A stretch of DNA of 64,000 nucleotides from Streptomyces sp. CNQ-509 (GTDB lineage: Bacteria > Actinomycetota > Actinomycetes > Streptomycetales > Streptomycetaceae), in contig NZ_CP011492.1 of NCBI RefSeq assembly GCF_001011035.1, forward strand, positions 7,061,447-7,125,446, given 5' to 3'. Below, piece after piece: positions 32,420 through 41,527 of the stretch. Both the position numbers and the translations under genes were made by a program. The notes under the pieces were generated by a model, which saw only the letters and a list, made by a program, of their open reading frames with translations, searched no databases and was not told the origin of the DNA. Within the stretch, counting starts at the first letter, position 1. Each line of letters starts with the position of its first letter.

Positions 32420-33654
32420 CCGCGGTCGCGGTCACCGGCCTGGGCATCGCCGCGCCCAACGGCCTGGGCACCGCCGACTACTGGGCGGCCACCCGCGGCG
32501 GCAAGAGCGGCATCGGCCGCATCACCCGGTTCGACCCGTCCGGCTATCCGGCGCGGCTTGCGGGAGAGATCCCCGGCTTCGTCGACGCCGACCACCTGCC
32601 CAGCAGGCTGCTGCCGCAGACGGACCGCGTCACGCGGCTCGCGCTGACGGCGGCCGACTGGGCGCTGGCCGACGCGGGCGTCGACACCGGGGCGTTCGAC
32701 CCGCTGGACATGGGCGTGATCACCGCGAGCCACGCGGGCGGCTTCGAGTTCGGCCAGTACGAGCTGCAGAGCCTGTGGTCCAAGGGCAGCCAGTACGTGT
32801 CCGCGTACCAGTCCTTCGCCTGGTTCTACGCGGTCAACAGCGGCCAGATCTCCATCCGGCACGGCATGAAGGGGCCGAGCGGCGTCGTCGTCACCGACGA
32901 GGCCGGCGGTCTCGACGCGCTGGCGCAGGCCCGCAGGCAGATCCGCAAGGGCACGCCCCTGGTGGTCTCCGGCGCCGTCGACGCCTCGCTGTGCCCGTGG
33001 GGCTGGGTGGCGCAGTTGGCCGCCGGGCGGATGAGCGAGCGCGACGAGCCGACGCGCGCGTACGTGCCGTTCGACCGCGACGCCACCGGCTACGTGCCGG
33101 GGGAGGGCGGCGCGATCCTCGTTCTGGAGGACGCGGCCGCCGCCCGCGCCCGCGGCGCCCGGAGCTACGGGGAGATCGCCGGCTACGGCGCCACCCTGGA
33201 ACCGGGCCCCGAGGCCGGCCCCGGGCACGCAGACCGGGGGGCGCTGCGCCGGTCGATCGAGATCGCCCTCGCCGACGCCGGTCTCGGCACCGGCGACGTC
33301 GACGTCGTCTTCGCCGACGGCGCGGGCGTGCCCGAGGAGGACGCGGCCGAGGCCGGGACGCTGTGCGAGGTCTTCGGGCCGCGTGCGGTGCCGGTCACCG
33401 TGCCCAAGTCGATGACCGGCCGGCTCTACTCCGGCGCCGCGTCGCTGGACGTGGCGGCAGCGCTGCTGGCCATGCGCGACGGCGTCATCCCGCCCACCGT
33501 GCACGTCGACCCCTGCCCCGAGTACGACCTGGACCTCGTGCTGCACCAGGCCAGGCCGGCCGCGGCGCTGCGGCACGCGCTCGTACTGGCCCGCGGCCAC
33601 GGCGGCTTCAACGCCGCCATGGTGCTGCGCGCCCACCCGACCACCACCGGCTGA
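32416..33654 (+). CDS. Type II PKS chain-length factor (KS-beta)
   Basis: 412 residues. AVTGLGIAAPNGLGTADYWA start, VTDEAGGLDALAQARRQIRK at the position of the active site, GYVPGEGGAILVLEDAAAAR and VPVTVPKSMTGRLYSGAASL. As in all chain-length factors the nucleophilic Cys is replaced; however, the usual Gln of the EQAGGLD motif is Glu162 here (codon GAG at 32899-32901). Forms the heterodimer that sets chain length. Overlaps KS-alpha by four bases. Chain length cannot be decided by eye; decaketide would fit the angucycline assignment. Confidence 0.96.
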   Translation: MTAVAVTGLGIAAPNGLGTADYWAATRGGKSGIGRITRFDPSGYPARLAGEIPGFVDADHLPSRLLPQTDRVTRLALTAADWALADAGVDTGAFDPLDMGVITASHAGGFEFGQYELQSLWSKGSQYVSAYQSFAWFYAVNSGQISIRHGMKGPSGVVVTDEAGGLDALAQARRQIRKGTPLVVSGAVDASLCPWGWVAQLAAGRMSERDEPTRAYVPFDRDATGYVPGEGGAILVLEDAAAARARGARSYGEIAGYGATLEPGPEAGPGHADRGALRRSIEIALADAGLGTGDVDVVFADGAGVPEEDAAEAGTLCEVFGPRAVPVTVPKSMTGRLYSGAASLDVAAALLAMRDGVIPPTVHVDPCPEYDLDLVLHQARPAAALRHALVLARGHGGFNAAMVLRAHPTTTG

Positions 33655-33673
33655 GACGGACGGACGGATACCG

Positions 33674-33949
33674 ATGACCGACAAACCCTTCACCCTCGAC
33701 GACCTCAAGCGGGTCCTGCTCCAGGCCGCGGGCGCCGACGAGTCCACGGACCTGGACGGCGACATCCTGGACGCCACCTTCGAGGTCCTGGGCTACGAGT
33801 CGCTGGCGCTGCTGGAGACCGCGGGCCAGATCGAGCGCGAATACGGGATCTCCCTCGACGACGACGCGCTGGCGGACGACCTGACCCCCCGCACCCTGAT
33901 CGACCTCGTCAACGGCCGTCTGGCCGCGGCCCGCGCCACCACCGCCTGA
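33674..33949 (+). CDS. Type II PKS acyl carrier protein
   Basis: 91 residues. Phosphopantetheine attachment Ser43 in FEVLGYESLALLETAGQIER, preceded by helix I FTLDDLKRVLLQAAGADES and followed by EYGISLDDDALADDLTPRTL. Standard ACP size. Lies 19 bases after the chain-length factor in the same operon; carries the growing chain. No dedicated phosphopantetheinyl transferase is seen in the window. Confidence 0.97.
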   Translation: MTDKPFTLDDLKRVLLQAAGADESTDLDGDILDATFEVLGYESLALLETAGQIEREYGISLDDDALADDLTPRTLIDLVNGRLAAARATTA

Positions 33950-33970
33950 GCGAACAGTGAGGAAGAAGCC

Positions 33971-34756
33971 ATGACACACCAGCCGGCACGCGTCGCCCTC
34001 GTCACCGGCGCGACCAGCGGCATCGGCCTGTCCGTCGCCACGCTGCTCGCCTCGCAGGGCCACCAGGTGTTCCTCGGCGCCCGCACCGAGGACGGCGTCG
34101 TCGCCACCGTGAAGTCCCTGAAGGACAAGGGGTACGACGTCGAGGGCCAGGTGCTCGACGTCCGCGGCACCGACTCGATCGAGAGCTTCGTCCGGGCCGC
34201 CGTCGAGACCTTCGGCGACGTCGCCGTCCTCGTCAACAACGCCGGCAGGTCCGGCGGCGGCGTCACCGCCGACATCGCCGACGAGCTGTGGGACGACGTC
34301 ATCGACACCAACCTCAACAGCGTCTTCCGCATGACCCGCGCCGTGCTGACCCTCGGCGGGATGCGGAACCGCGACAGCGGCCGCATCATCAACATCGCCT
34401 CGACCGCGGGCAAGCAGGGCGTCGTGCTCGGCGCCCCCTACTCGGCCTCCAAGCACGGCGTCGTCGGCTTCACCAAGGCGCTCGGCAACGAACTGGCGCC
34501 CACCGGCATCACCGTGAACGCCGTCTGCCCCGGCTACGTCGAGACGCCGATGGCGCAGCGGGTGCGGCAGGGCTACGCCGCCGCGTACGAGACGACCGAG
34601 GCCGCGATCCTCGCCAAGTTCCAGGCGAAGATCCCGCTCGGCCGCTACAGCACCCCCGACGAGGTCGCCGGCATGGTCGGCTACCTCGCCTCCGACACCG
34701 CCGCTTCCGTCACCTCCCAGGCGCTGAACGTCTGCGGCGGCCTCGGCAACTTCTGA
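33971..34756 (+). CDS. C9 polyketide ketoreductase (ActIII type)
   Basis: 261-residue short-chain dehydrogenase. NADPH site VALVTGATSGIGLSVATLLA, NNAGRSGGG, catalytic Ser in IINIASTAGKQG and Tyr-Lys in APYSASKHGVVGFTKALGNE. The C-terminal NAVCPGYVETPMAQRVRQGY and ALNVCGGLGNF are nearly diagnostic of ActIII-like ketoreductases, which reduce the C9 carbonyl of the nascent chain. ATG with GAGGAAG upstream. Part of the core operon. Confidence 0.96.
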   Translation: MTHQPARVALVTGATSGIGLSVATLLASQGHQVFLGARTEDGVVATVKSLKDKGYDVEGQVLDVRGTDSIESFVRAAVETFGDVAVLVNNAGRSGGGVTADIADELWDDVIDTNLNSVFRMTRAVLTLGGMRNRDSGRIINIASTAGKQGVVLGAPYSASKHGVVGFTKALGNELAPTGITVNAVCPGYVETPMAQRVRQGYAAAYETTEAAILAKFQAKIPLGRYSTPDEVAGMVGYLASDTAASVTSQALNVCGGLGNF

Positions 34757-34776
34757 CCCGGCAAGGAGCAGCCGTC

Positions 34777-35724
34777 ATGACAACTCGCGAGGTCGAGCAC
34801 ACGATCGACATCGGTGCTCCCGCCGACACCATCTACACCCTGCTGGCCGACGTCGGCCACTGGCCGCGGATCTTCCCGCCGACGATCTACGCCGACCGGG
34901 AGGAGACGGGACCGGACGAGGAGCGCATCAGGATCTGGGCCACCGCCAACGGCGCGGCCAAGAACTGGACGTCGCGCCGCTTCCTGTACCCGGCGGAACG
35001 GCGCATCCGGTTCCGCCAGGAGGTCAGCACCCCGCCGGTCGCCGAGATGGGCGGCACCTGGATCATCGAGGAGCTCGGCGCGGGCGGGTCGCGGGTGCGG
35101 CTGCTGCACGACTACCGGGCGATCGGCGACGACCCGGACGACCTGGCCTGGATCGACCGGGCCGTGGACACCAACAGCACCAGCGAGCTGGCCTCGCTGA
35201 AGGAGAACGTCGAGCGGGCGCACGCCGCCGACCGGTCCGAGCTGACCTTCTCCTTCTCCGACGAGGTACGGATCGAGGGCAGCGCCAAGGACGTTTTCGA
35301 CTTCATCAACGAGGCCGGCCAGTGGCCCGAGCGGCTGCCGCACGTGGCGACCGTGCGCTTCAGCGAGGAGACCCCGGGGCTGCAGTCCCTGGAGATGGAC
35401 ACCCGGGCGAAGGACGGCTCGACGCACACCACCAAGTCCTACCGGGTGGCCTTCGCGCCGCACCGGATCGCCTACAAGCAGGTGACACTGCCCGCGCTGA
35501 TGACCCTGCACACGGGGATCTGGACCTTCGAGGAGGACGGCGGCGGCGGCGCCGTCACCGCCACCTCCCAGCACACCGTCACGATCAACACCGAGAACAT
35601 CGCCCGCATCCTGGGCGAGCAGGCCACCGTGGCGGACGCCCGCGCGTACGTCCAGGGCGCGCTCAGCGCCAACAGCAGCGCCACCCTGGGGCACGCCAAG
35701 GACTACGCGGAGCGGATGGCCTGA
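34777..35724 (+). CDS. Didomain aromatase/cyclase (first-ring aromatase)
   Basis: 315 residues with two START-fold polyketide cyclase domains. Domain 1 covers about 1-145 (EVEHTIDIGAPADTIYTLLA, WPRIFPPTIYADREETGPDE, PPVAEMGGTWIIEELG). Domain 2 covers about 150-315 (SDEVRIEGSAKDVFDFINEA, WPERLPHVATVRFSEETPGL). Length and two-domain form match ARO/CYCs acting on C9-reduced chains (ActVII, JadD-like). ATG 34777 with AAGGAG upstream; followed two bases later by the next hydroxylase. Confidence 0.95.
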   Translation: MTTREVEHTIDIGAPADTIYTLLADVGHWPRIFPPTIYADREETGPDEERIRIWATANGAAKNWTSRRFLYPAERRIRFRQEVSTPPVAEMGGTWIIEELGAGGSRVRLLHDYRAIGDDPDDLAWIDRAVDTNSTSELASLKENVERAHAADRSELTFSFSDEVRIEGSAKDVFDFINEAGQWPERLPHVATVRFSEETPGLQSLEMDTRAKDGSTHTTKSYRVAFAPHRIAYKQVTLPALMTLHTGIWTFEEDGGGGAVTATSQHTVTINTENIARILGEQATVADARAYVQGALSANSSATLGHAKDYAERMA

Positions 35725-35725
35725 G

Positions 35726-37354
35726 ATGAGCGCGCAGGACGGCGTCCCGGGCGTACGGGCCGGGGGTCCCTCACGGACCACCCGGCTCGACGCCCAGGTG
35801 ATCATCGTGGGGGCGGGGCCCGTGGGGCTGATGCTGGCGGGCGAACTCAGCCTGCGCGGTGTCCGCGTGGTGGTCGTCGAGCAGCGGCACGGGCCGACGA
35901 CGGAGTCGCGGGCCTCCACCCTGCACGCGAGAACCATGGAGATCTTCGACTCCCGCGGGCTCCTCCCCGATGTCGGCGGGCCGCCGAACGCGACCCGCGG
36001 CCACTTCGGCGGCATCCCCCTCGACCTGACGCTGCCCGGCGCGTACCCGGGACAGTGGAAGGTGCCGCAGGCCAAGACGGAGTCGGTGCTGGAGGAGTGG
36101 GCGCTGTCGCTGGGCGCCGACATCCACTGCGGCACCCGGCTGCGGGTGCTGGGCGTCACGCAGGAGGGCGACTCCGTCGAGGCCGAGGCCGTCGGCAGGG
36201 ACGGCGAGGTGGTGCGGCTGCGGGCCGCGTACCTCGTCGCCTGCGACGGCCAGGACTCGACGGTACGCAGGCTGACCTCGGCCCCGTTCCCGGGCCACGG
36301 TGCCGCCCGCGAGCTGCTCCGCGCCGACGTGGCGGGCATCGACGTGCCGGACCGCAGGTTCGAGCGGCTGCCCCGCGGGCTCGCGATCGCCGCCCGCCGC
36401 GAGGACGGCGTGACCCGCGTGATGGTGCACGAGTTCGGCGCGCCCGTACGCGCCTCGGGCAAGCCGGACTTCGCCGGATTCTGCGCCACCTGGCGGCGGG
36501 TGACGGGCGAGGACATCAGCGGCGGCACCCCGCTGTGGGTCAACAGCTTCCACGACGCCAACCGCCAGCTCGCCTCGTACCGGCAGGGCCGCATCCTCTA
36601 CGCGGGGGACGCCGCCCACCAGCAACTGCCCATCGGCGGCCAGGCGCTGAACCTCGGCGTGCAGGACGCCTTCAACCTGGGCTGGAAGCTGGCGGCCACG
36701 GTCCGCGGCCGGGCCCCGGAGGGGCTGCTCGACTCGTACCACACCGAACGGCACGCGGTCGGCCGCGCGGTGCTCGGCAACATCCGCGCGCAGGCGCTGC
36801 TCCTGCTCGGCGGGCACGACAACGACCCGCTGCGCACCGTGCTGACCGAACTCATCGGCCACGAGGCGGTACGCACCACCCTCGCCGGCGCCGTCAGCGG
36901 ACTCGGCATCCGCTACGACGTCGGCGGCCCCCCGCACCCTCTGCTCGGCGCGCGGCTGCCGCACGCCCGGCTCCTGGTGGCCGGCGCTCCGCGGACGACG
37001 GCGGAGCTGCTGCGCTCCGGCCGCGGCCTGCTGCTCGGTCTCGGCGGCGCGCCGCCGGCCGGCGCGGACGGCTGGGCGGACCGGGTCGACGTGGTCACCG
37101 CGGAGCCGGAGCCCCCGCGGGCGGACGGCGCGGCCGGGCCACTCGACGGCACCGGCGCCCTGCTCGTACGCCCCGACGGCTACGTGGCCTGGGCCGGCGA
37201 CCGGCGCGGCGACGGGCTGGCGGAGGCACTCCGGCGGTGGTTCGGCACACCCGGCGAGCCGCACGGCCGGGCCACCGCGGCCACGGCGGCCGGCGCGGCC
37301 CGGCGGACGGAACGCACCCACACCCCGGCCCCCGTGCACCACGGGCCGGCCTGA
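35726..37354 (+). CDS. FAD-dependent aromatic polyketide hydroxylase 2 (JadF/PgaM-type N-half)
   Basis: 542 residues. FAD motif AQVIIVGAGPVGLMLAGELS, ESRASTLHARTMEIFDSRGL, YLVACDGQDSTVRRL, and RILYAGDAAHQQLPIGGQAL with NLGVQDAFNLGWKLAA. The HQQLPIGGQALNLG form differs from the four other hydroxylases here and is the form seen in angucycline C12-type oxygenases such as JadF and PgaM. Those sometimes carry a fused reductase, whereas this ends with an approximately 40-residue Ala/Thr/His-rich tail. ATG overlaps the operon frame closely (TGAGATG). Confidence 0.9.
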   Translation: MSAQDGVPGVRAGGPSRTTRLDAQVIIVGAGPVGLMLAGELSLRGVRVVVVEQRHGPTTESRASTLHARTMEIFDSRGLLPDVGGPPNATRGHFGGIPLDLTLPGAYPGQWKVPQAKTESVLEEWALSLGADIHCGTRLRVLGVTQEGDSVEAEAVGRDGEVVRLRAAYLVACDGQDSTVRRLTSAPFPGHGAARELLRADVAGIDVPDRRFERLPRGLAIAARREDGVTRVMVHEFGAPVRASGKPDFAGFCATWRRVTGEDISGGTPLWVNSFHDANRQLASYRQGRILYAGDAAHQQLPIGGQALNLGVQDAFNLGWKLAATVRGRAPEGLLDSYHTERHAVGRAVLGNIRAQALLLLGGHDNDPLRTVLTELIGHEAVRTTLAGAVSGLGIRYDVGGPPHPLLGARLPHARLLVAGAPRTTAELLRSGRGLLLGLGGAPPAGADGWADRVDVVTAEPEPPRADGAAGPLDGTGALLVRPDGYVAWAGDRRGDGLAEALRRWFGTPGEPHGRATAATAAGAARRTERTHTPAPVHHGPA

Positions 37355-37373
37355 CGGACACGAGAGGGACGAC

Positions 37374-38927
37374 GTGGATACAGATGTGATCGTCGTCGGC
37401 GCCGGCCCGACCGGGCTGATGCTGGCGGGAGAGCTGCGGCTCGGCGGGGCCCGCGTGGTGGTGCTGGAGCGCCTCGCGCGGCCGACGGGACAGTCGCGCG
37501 GACTCGGCTTCACCGCGCGCGCGATGGAGACGTTCGACCAGCGCGGGCTGCTGCCCCGCTTCGGGCAGGGCGAGACGCTGGAGATCAGCCCGATGGGGCA
37601 CTTCGGCGGCGTGCAGTTCGACTACACGGTGCTCGCGGACGGCCACTTCGGCGCCCGCGGCATCCCGCAGAACCAGACCGAGGCGGTGCTGGAGGAGTGG
37701 GCCGCGGAGCTGGGCGCGGACATCCGCCGCGGCGCCGAACTGGTGGAGATCGCCGACGGGTTCCTCGACGGCGACCACGTGGAGGTGGCCGTCGCCACGG
37801 CCGGCGGCGTGGAGCGGCTGCGGGCCGCGTACCTCGTCGGCTGCGACGGCGGCCAGAGCCGCACCCGCAAGCTCGCCGGGTTCGACTTCCCCGGGCTGCC
37901 CGCGACCCGCACGATGTTCCTGGCCGACGTGCTCGGCTGCAACCTCAAGCCCCGCTTCCTCGGCGAGCGGCTGCCCAACGGCATGGTGATGGCGGCGCCG
38001 CTCCGCGAGGGCGTGGACCGCATCATCGTCTGCCCGCACGGCGCGCCCGCCCGCGACCGCGACGACGACGTGACCTTCGCCGAGGTGGCGCGCGCCTGGC
38101 AGCACATCACCGGCGAGGACATCAGCGGCGGCAGCGCCGACTGGGTCAGCTCGTTCAGCGACGCCACCCGGCAGGTCCGCGAGTACCGCAGGGGCCGGGT
38201 GCTGCTCGCGGGCGACGCCGCCCACATCCACCTGCCGGCCGGCGGCCAGGGCCTGAGCACGGGCGTGCAGGACGCGGCGAACCTCGGCTGGAAGCTGGCC
38301 GCGGAGATCCGCGGCACCGCGCCCGCCGGGCTGCTCGACAGCTACCACGCGGAGCGGCACGCGGTCGGGCGGCGGCTGCTGATGAACACCCGCGCGCAGG
38401 GCATCGTGTTCCTCGGCGGGGAGCAGTCGGACCCGCTGCGGGAGCTCTTCGCCGAGCTGATCGGTGGCTACGACGACGTCAAGCGGCATCTGGCGGGCAT
38501 CGTGAGCCATCTCGACATCCGCTACGACCTCACGGCGGCGGACGGTGCGGACGGTACGGAAGGCGCCGGCGGCCCCGACTCCGCCGCCGCCCCGGTGCAT
38601 CCGCTGCTCGGCCGCCGGATCGGCAAGCGCCCGCTGACCGGCGCCGGCGGCGACACCGACACCGTACGGCTGCTGCGCGCCGGCCGCGGCGTGCTGCTGG
38701 ATCTCGCCGACGACGCCGCCCTCAGGACCGCCGCGGCGCCGTGGGCGGACCGGGTCGACGTGGTGACCGCGGTGGCCAAGCCGCCCGAGGACGGCGACGA
38801 CCTGCTCGCCGGCGCCGGCGCCGTGCTCGTACGCCCCGACGGCTACGTGGCGTGGGTCGGCGCGGACACGGAGAAGGACCCCGCGGCCGCCCTCGGCCGC
38901 TGGTTCGGCGCCGGCCGGAGCGCGTGA
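37374..38927 (+). CDS. FAD-dependent aromatic polyketide hydroxylase 3 (PgaE/RdmE type)
   Basis: 517 residues. DVIVVGAGPTGLMLAGELRL, GQSRGLGFTARAMETFDQRG, YLVGCDGGQSRTRKLAGFDF, RVLLAGDAAHIHLPAGGQGL and STGVQDAANLGWKLAAEIRG. C-terminal thioredoxin-like domain with an acidic insert (about residues 385-405, DLTAADGADGTEGAGGPDSA). GTG 37374 with GAGAGGGA upstream. Its stop overlaps the start of the hydrolase gene (GTGA). Specific hydroxylation site unknown. Confidence 0.92.
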   Translation: MDTDVIVVGAGPTGLMLAGELRLGGARVVVLERLARPTGQSRGLGFTARAMETFDQRGLLPRFGQGETLEISPMGHFGGVQFDYTVLADGHFGARGIPQNQTEAVLEEWAAELGADIRRGAELVEIADGFLDGDHVEVAVATAGGVERLRAAYLVGCDGGQSRTRKLAGFDFPGLPATRTMFLADVLGCNLKPRFLGERLPNGMVMAAPLREGVDRIIVCPHGAPARDRDDDVTFAEVARAWQHITGEDISGGSADWVSSFSDATRQVREYRRGRVLLAGDAAHIHLPAGGQGLSTGVQDAANLGWKLAAEIRGTAPAGLLDSYHAERHAVGRRLLMNTRAQGIVFLGGEQSDPLRELFAELIGGYDDVKRHLAGIVSHLDIRYDLTAADGADGTEGAGGPDSAAAPVHPLLGRRIGKRPLTGAGGDTDTVRLLRAGRGVLLDLADDAALRTAAAPWADRVDVVTAVAKPPEDGDDLLAGAGAVLVRPDGYVAWVGADTEKDPAAALGRWFGAGRSA

Positions 38928-39784
38928 CCGCCGACCCGCGGCCCGTCGTCCTGGAGGCGGCCGGTATCCGGCTGTCGGCTCTGCTCAGCGAGCCGGCCGG
39001 GGACCGGCCGCCCCTGGCGACGGTCGTCGCCCTGCACGGCGGCGGCATGACGGCCTCGTACTTCGACGCCCGCGCCCGCCCCGGCCTGTCGCTGCTGGAG
39101 CTGGGCGCCACGCTCGGCTTCGCCGTGCTGGCCGTGGACCGCCCCGGCTACGGCCGCTCGGCGGCCCGACTGCCGGAGGGCGTCAGCCTCTCGCGGCAGA
39201 CCCGGCTGCTGCGGGCCGGGCTCGCCGACTTCGCAGAGCGGCACCCGACCGGCGCCGGGACGTTCCTGCTGGCGCACTCGTACGGCGGGAAGCTGGCCCT
39301 GTCGCTGGCCGCCGCGGCGGGCACAGGGGACCGGCTCCTCGGCCTGGACGTCTCCGGCTGCGGCCACCGGTACGCGGCCCTGCCCGGCGCCACCCCGGGG
39401 GCGGGCCCGTCCCGGCGCGACACCCTGCGGCACTGGGGGCCGCTGCGGCTCTACCCGCCGGGTACGTTCCGCGCGGGCCGCGGCATGACGACGCCGATGC
39501 CGGGACGGGAGGCGGCGGGACTGCCGCGCTGGCCGCGGCTCTTCGCCCGGCTGGCGCCCCGGGTCCGGGTGCCGGTGCGGCTCACCTTCGCCGAGCACGA
39601 ACGCTGGTGGCGGCACGGGGAGCCGGATCTCGCCGACCTGGCGGGCCGGTTCACCGCGAGCCCGCGCGTCCAGGTGGACCGGCAGCCGGGCGCAGGACAC
39701 AACATCAGCCTCGGGTGGGCGGCCCGCGCCTACCACCTGCGCGCGCTGGCGTTCCTCACGGAGTGCCTCACCCCGGCGGGGTGA
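38924..39784 (+). CDS. Alpha/beta-hydrolase, Ser-type
   Basis: 286 residues. LATVVALHGGGMTASYFDAR (oxyanion region), AVLAVDRPGYGRSAARL, nucleophile elbow LLAHSYGGKLALSL (Ser), and a C-terminal GAGHNISLGW supplying the His. A canonical Ser-His-Asp hydrolase of the kind found as thioesterases or lactone/ester-cleaving enzymes in aromatic polyketide clusters. Last gene of the core operon, translationally coupled to hydroxylase 3. May hydrolyse the ACP-bound product or a ring-opened lactone/acid; not determinable from sequence. Confidence 0.88.
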   Translation: MTADPRPVVLEAAGIRLSALLSEPAGDRPPLATVVALHGGGMTASYFDARARPGLSLLELGATLGFAVLAVDRPGYGRSAARLPEGVSLSRQTRLLRAGLADFAERHPTGAGTFLLAHSYGGKLALSLAAAAGTGDRLLGLDVSGCGHRYAALPGATPGAGPSRRDTLRHWGPLRLYPPGTFRAGRGMTTPMPGREAAGLPRWPRLFARLAPRVRVPVRLTFAEHERWWRHGEPDLADLAGRFTASPRVQVDRQPGAGHNISLGWAARAYHLRALAFLTECLTPAG

Positions 39785-39801
39785 GGCCGCCCGGTTCCGG
39801 C

Positions 39802-39828
39802 GGTCACATTCTCCCGCGTTGGTGCGTC
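39802..39828 (+). promoter_or_regulatory. Probable ECF41 sigma-factor promoter
   Basis: GGTCACA (39802-39808), a 16-base spacer and CGTC (39825-39828) match the ECF41 promoter pattern TGTCACA-N16-CGTC (recalled from the literature) with one mismatch. It lies 71 bases upstream of the CMD-like gene that precedes the ECF41 sigma gene, exactly where autoregulation is expected. Confidence 0.6.
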
Positions 39829-39898
39829 ATCAATACGCAGACGTCACGCGTGCGTCGGACGAGGTGTCCGGTCGCGCAGAAACAACCCGGAGGAGAAC

Positions 39899-40345
39899 AT
39901 GACTGCTCGTATGCCCAACCCTGCGGTCGTAGCGGGGCCCGATCTGATGCCGGCCCTGCTCACCGTGGCCGGGGCTGCGAAGAGCTGCGGGGTGCCGGAG
40001 ACCACGCTCAACCTCGTCTACCTGCGTGTCAGTCAGATCAACGGGTCCAGCTGGAACGTGAACAAGCACGCCGCCGATCTGAAGGCGGCGGGTGAGAGCG
40101 ACGAGCGGATCGGCACTGTCGCCGCCTGGCGCAACACCGCGTACTTCACGCCCGCGGAGCGGGCCGCTCTGGCCCTGGCCGAGGCCGCCACCCGCCTGAG
40201 TGACCGCGCCGACGCGGTGTCGGACGAGGTGTGGGATGAGGCTGCGAAGCACTACTCCGAGCAGCAGCTCGCCGGGCTTCTCATAGCCACCGGGCTGAGC
40301 AACTTCTGGCACCGCCTGATGCCGACCACCCGTCAGCCGGCCTGA
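39899..40345 (+). CDS. Carboxymuconolactone decarboxylase/AhpD-like protein lacking the CxxC cysteines
   Basis: 148 residues. VYLRVSQINGSSWNVNKHAA corresponds to the AhpD/CMD core, where family members have INGCxxCVxxH; here both cysteines are replaced (Ser and Asn), leaving only the His. WRNTAYFTPAERAALALAEA and QQLAGLLIATGLSNFWHRL complete the fold. CMD proteins are the usual genomic partners of ECF41 sigma factors, encoded next. Peroxidase activity through CxxC is unlikely, so a sensory or regulatory role may remain. ATG with GGAGGA upstream. Confidence 0.85.
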   Translation: MTARMPNPAVVAGPDLMPALLTVAGAAKSCGVPETTLNLVYLRVSQINGSSWNVNKHAADLKAAGESDERIGTVAAWRNTAYFTPAERAALALAEAATRLSDRADAVSDEVWDEAAKHYSEQQLAGLLIATGLSNFWHRLMPTTRQPA

Positions 40346-40507
40346 CGGTCGAGGGTCCGGGTGGGCGCGGCCGCATCGCGCCGTACCACCGCGGCCTGCC
40401 GTATGTGTCGCGCGGTCGGACCCCGTGGCGCCGGGCCGCGCGTCCTGCCGGCGTGCGGGCGCCAGGAGCCTGCCGAGGACTTCGGAGAATCAACCAGGAG
40501 GGTACTG

Positions 40508-41362
40508 ATGGACGAGCATGAGGCGCTGCTGGCGGAGCAGTTCGAGGAAGCCAGGGATCATCTGCGCGCCGTCGCGTTCCGCATGCTCGGGTCCGTGACC
40601 GAGGCGGACGACGCCGTCCAGGAGGCGTGGCTTCGTCTCAGCCGGTCGCGTGAGGACGGGATCCGCAACCTCCACGGCTGGCTGACCACGGTGGTCAGCC
40701 GGGTGTGTCTGGACATGCTGCGGGCGCGTCGGCGGCGCCGGGAGGACCTCGTGGAATCCTCGGTCCTGGCGGTGGGCGGCGGTTCCGATCCCGTGGAGCA
40801 GGTGCTGCTGGCCGATTCGGTCGGGCTGGCGCTGCTGGTGGTGCTGGAGTCGCTGGAACCCGCAGAACGGCTGGCGTTCGTCCTCCACGACCTGTTCAAC
40901 GTTCCCTTCGACGAGATCGCTCCGATCGTCGAACGGACGCCTGCAGCGGCGCGGAAGCTCGCCAGCCGGGCCCGCCGCCGGGTGCGCGGCGGTCATCTGC
41001 TCTCGGAGCCCGACCTGGCGCGCCGACGGGAGGTGGTCGAGGCGTTTCTCAGCGCGGCGCGTACCGGGGACTTCGACTCCCTGATCAGTGTGCTCGACCC
41101 CGATGTCGAGTCGCGGAACAACGGGGTACCCCGTGCGCGTGGTGCGCTGGCCGTGGCCAAGGGAGCGTCCTCGTTTGCGCAGATCGCCCGGTTCGCTCAG
41201 CCGGCGCTGATCAACGCGTCCCCCGGGGTGATCGCGGCGCACGCGGGCCAGGGGGTACGGGTGATCACTTTCGAGATGAGGGACCGGATGATTACCGTGA
41301 TTGATGTGATCACCGATCCTGCCCGGCTCCTCGCCCTCGACATGGCTTTGCTCGACGGCTGA
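40508..41362 (+). CDS. ECF41-family sigma factor (SigJ-like) with SnoaL-like C-terminal domain
   Basis: 284 residues. Sigma region 2 RAVAFRMLGSVTEADDAVQE with AWLRLSR, and region 4 LEPAERLAFVLHDLFNVPFD with EIAPIVERTPAAARKLASRA. The extra C-terminal NTF2/SnoaL-like domain begins RRREVVEAFLSAARTGDFDS and includes VLDPDVE; it includes NGVPRARGALAVAKG at the position of the regulatory motif. Such sigma factors lack an anti-sigma and are controlled by this domain. AGGAGG precedes ATG 40508. Transcribed from the ECF41-type promoter before the CMD gene, so probably self-activating. Confidence 0.92.
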   Translation: MDEHEALLAEQFEEARDHLRAVAFRMLGSVTEADDAVQEAWLRLSRSREDGIRNLHGWLTTVVSRVCLDMLRARRRRREDLVESSVLAVGGGSDPVEQVLLADSVGLALLVVLESLEPAERLAFVLHDLFNVPFDEIAPIVERTPAAARKLASRARRRVRGGHLLSEPDLARRREVVEAFLSAARTGDFDSLISVLDPDVESRNNGVPRARGALAVAKGASSFAQIARFAQPALINASPGVIAAHAGQGVRVITFEMRDRMITVIDVITDPARLLALDMALLDG

Positions 41363-41527
41363 TCACTGAAACCGGCCCGCGCCCGGCGGGGCGAGTACGG
41401 CGATTCAGGACCGTTTCACCAGAGAAGTTCGAGCCGGTCCGAGTTCAATTGCCGCGTGGTGGGTGCTCTGCGGTTCGCGGAGAGTATTCCCGCCGTTCAT
41501 GATTCCCGACGCTGAGGGTGGTGTGCT

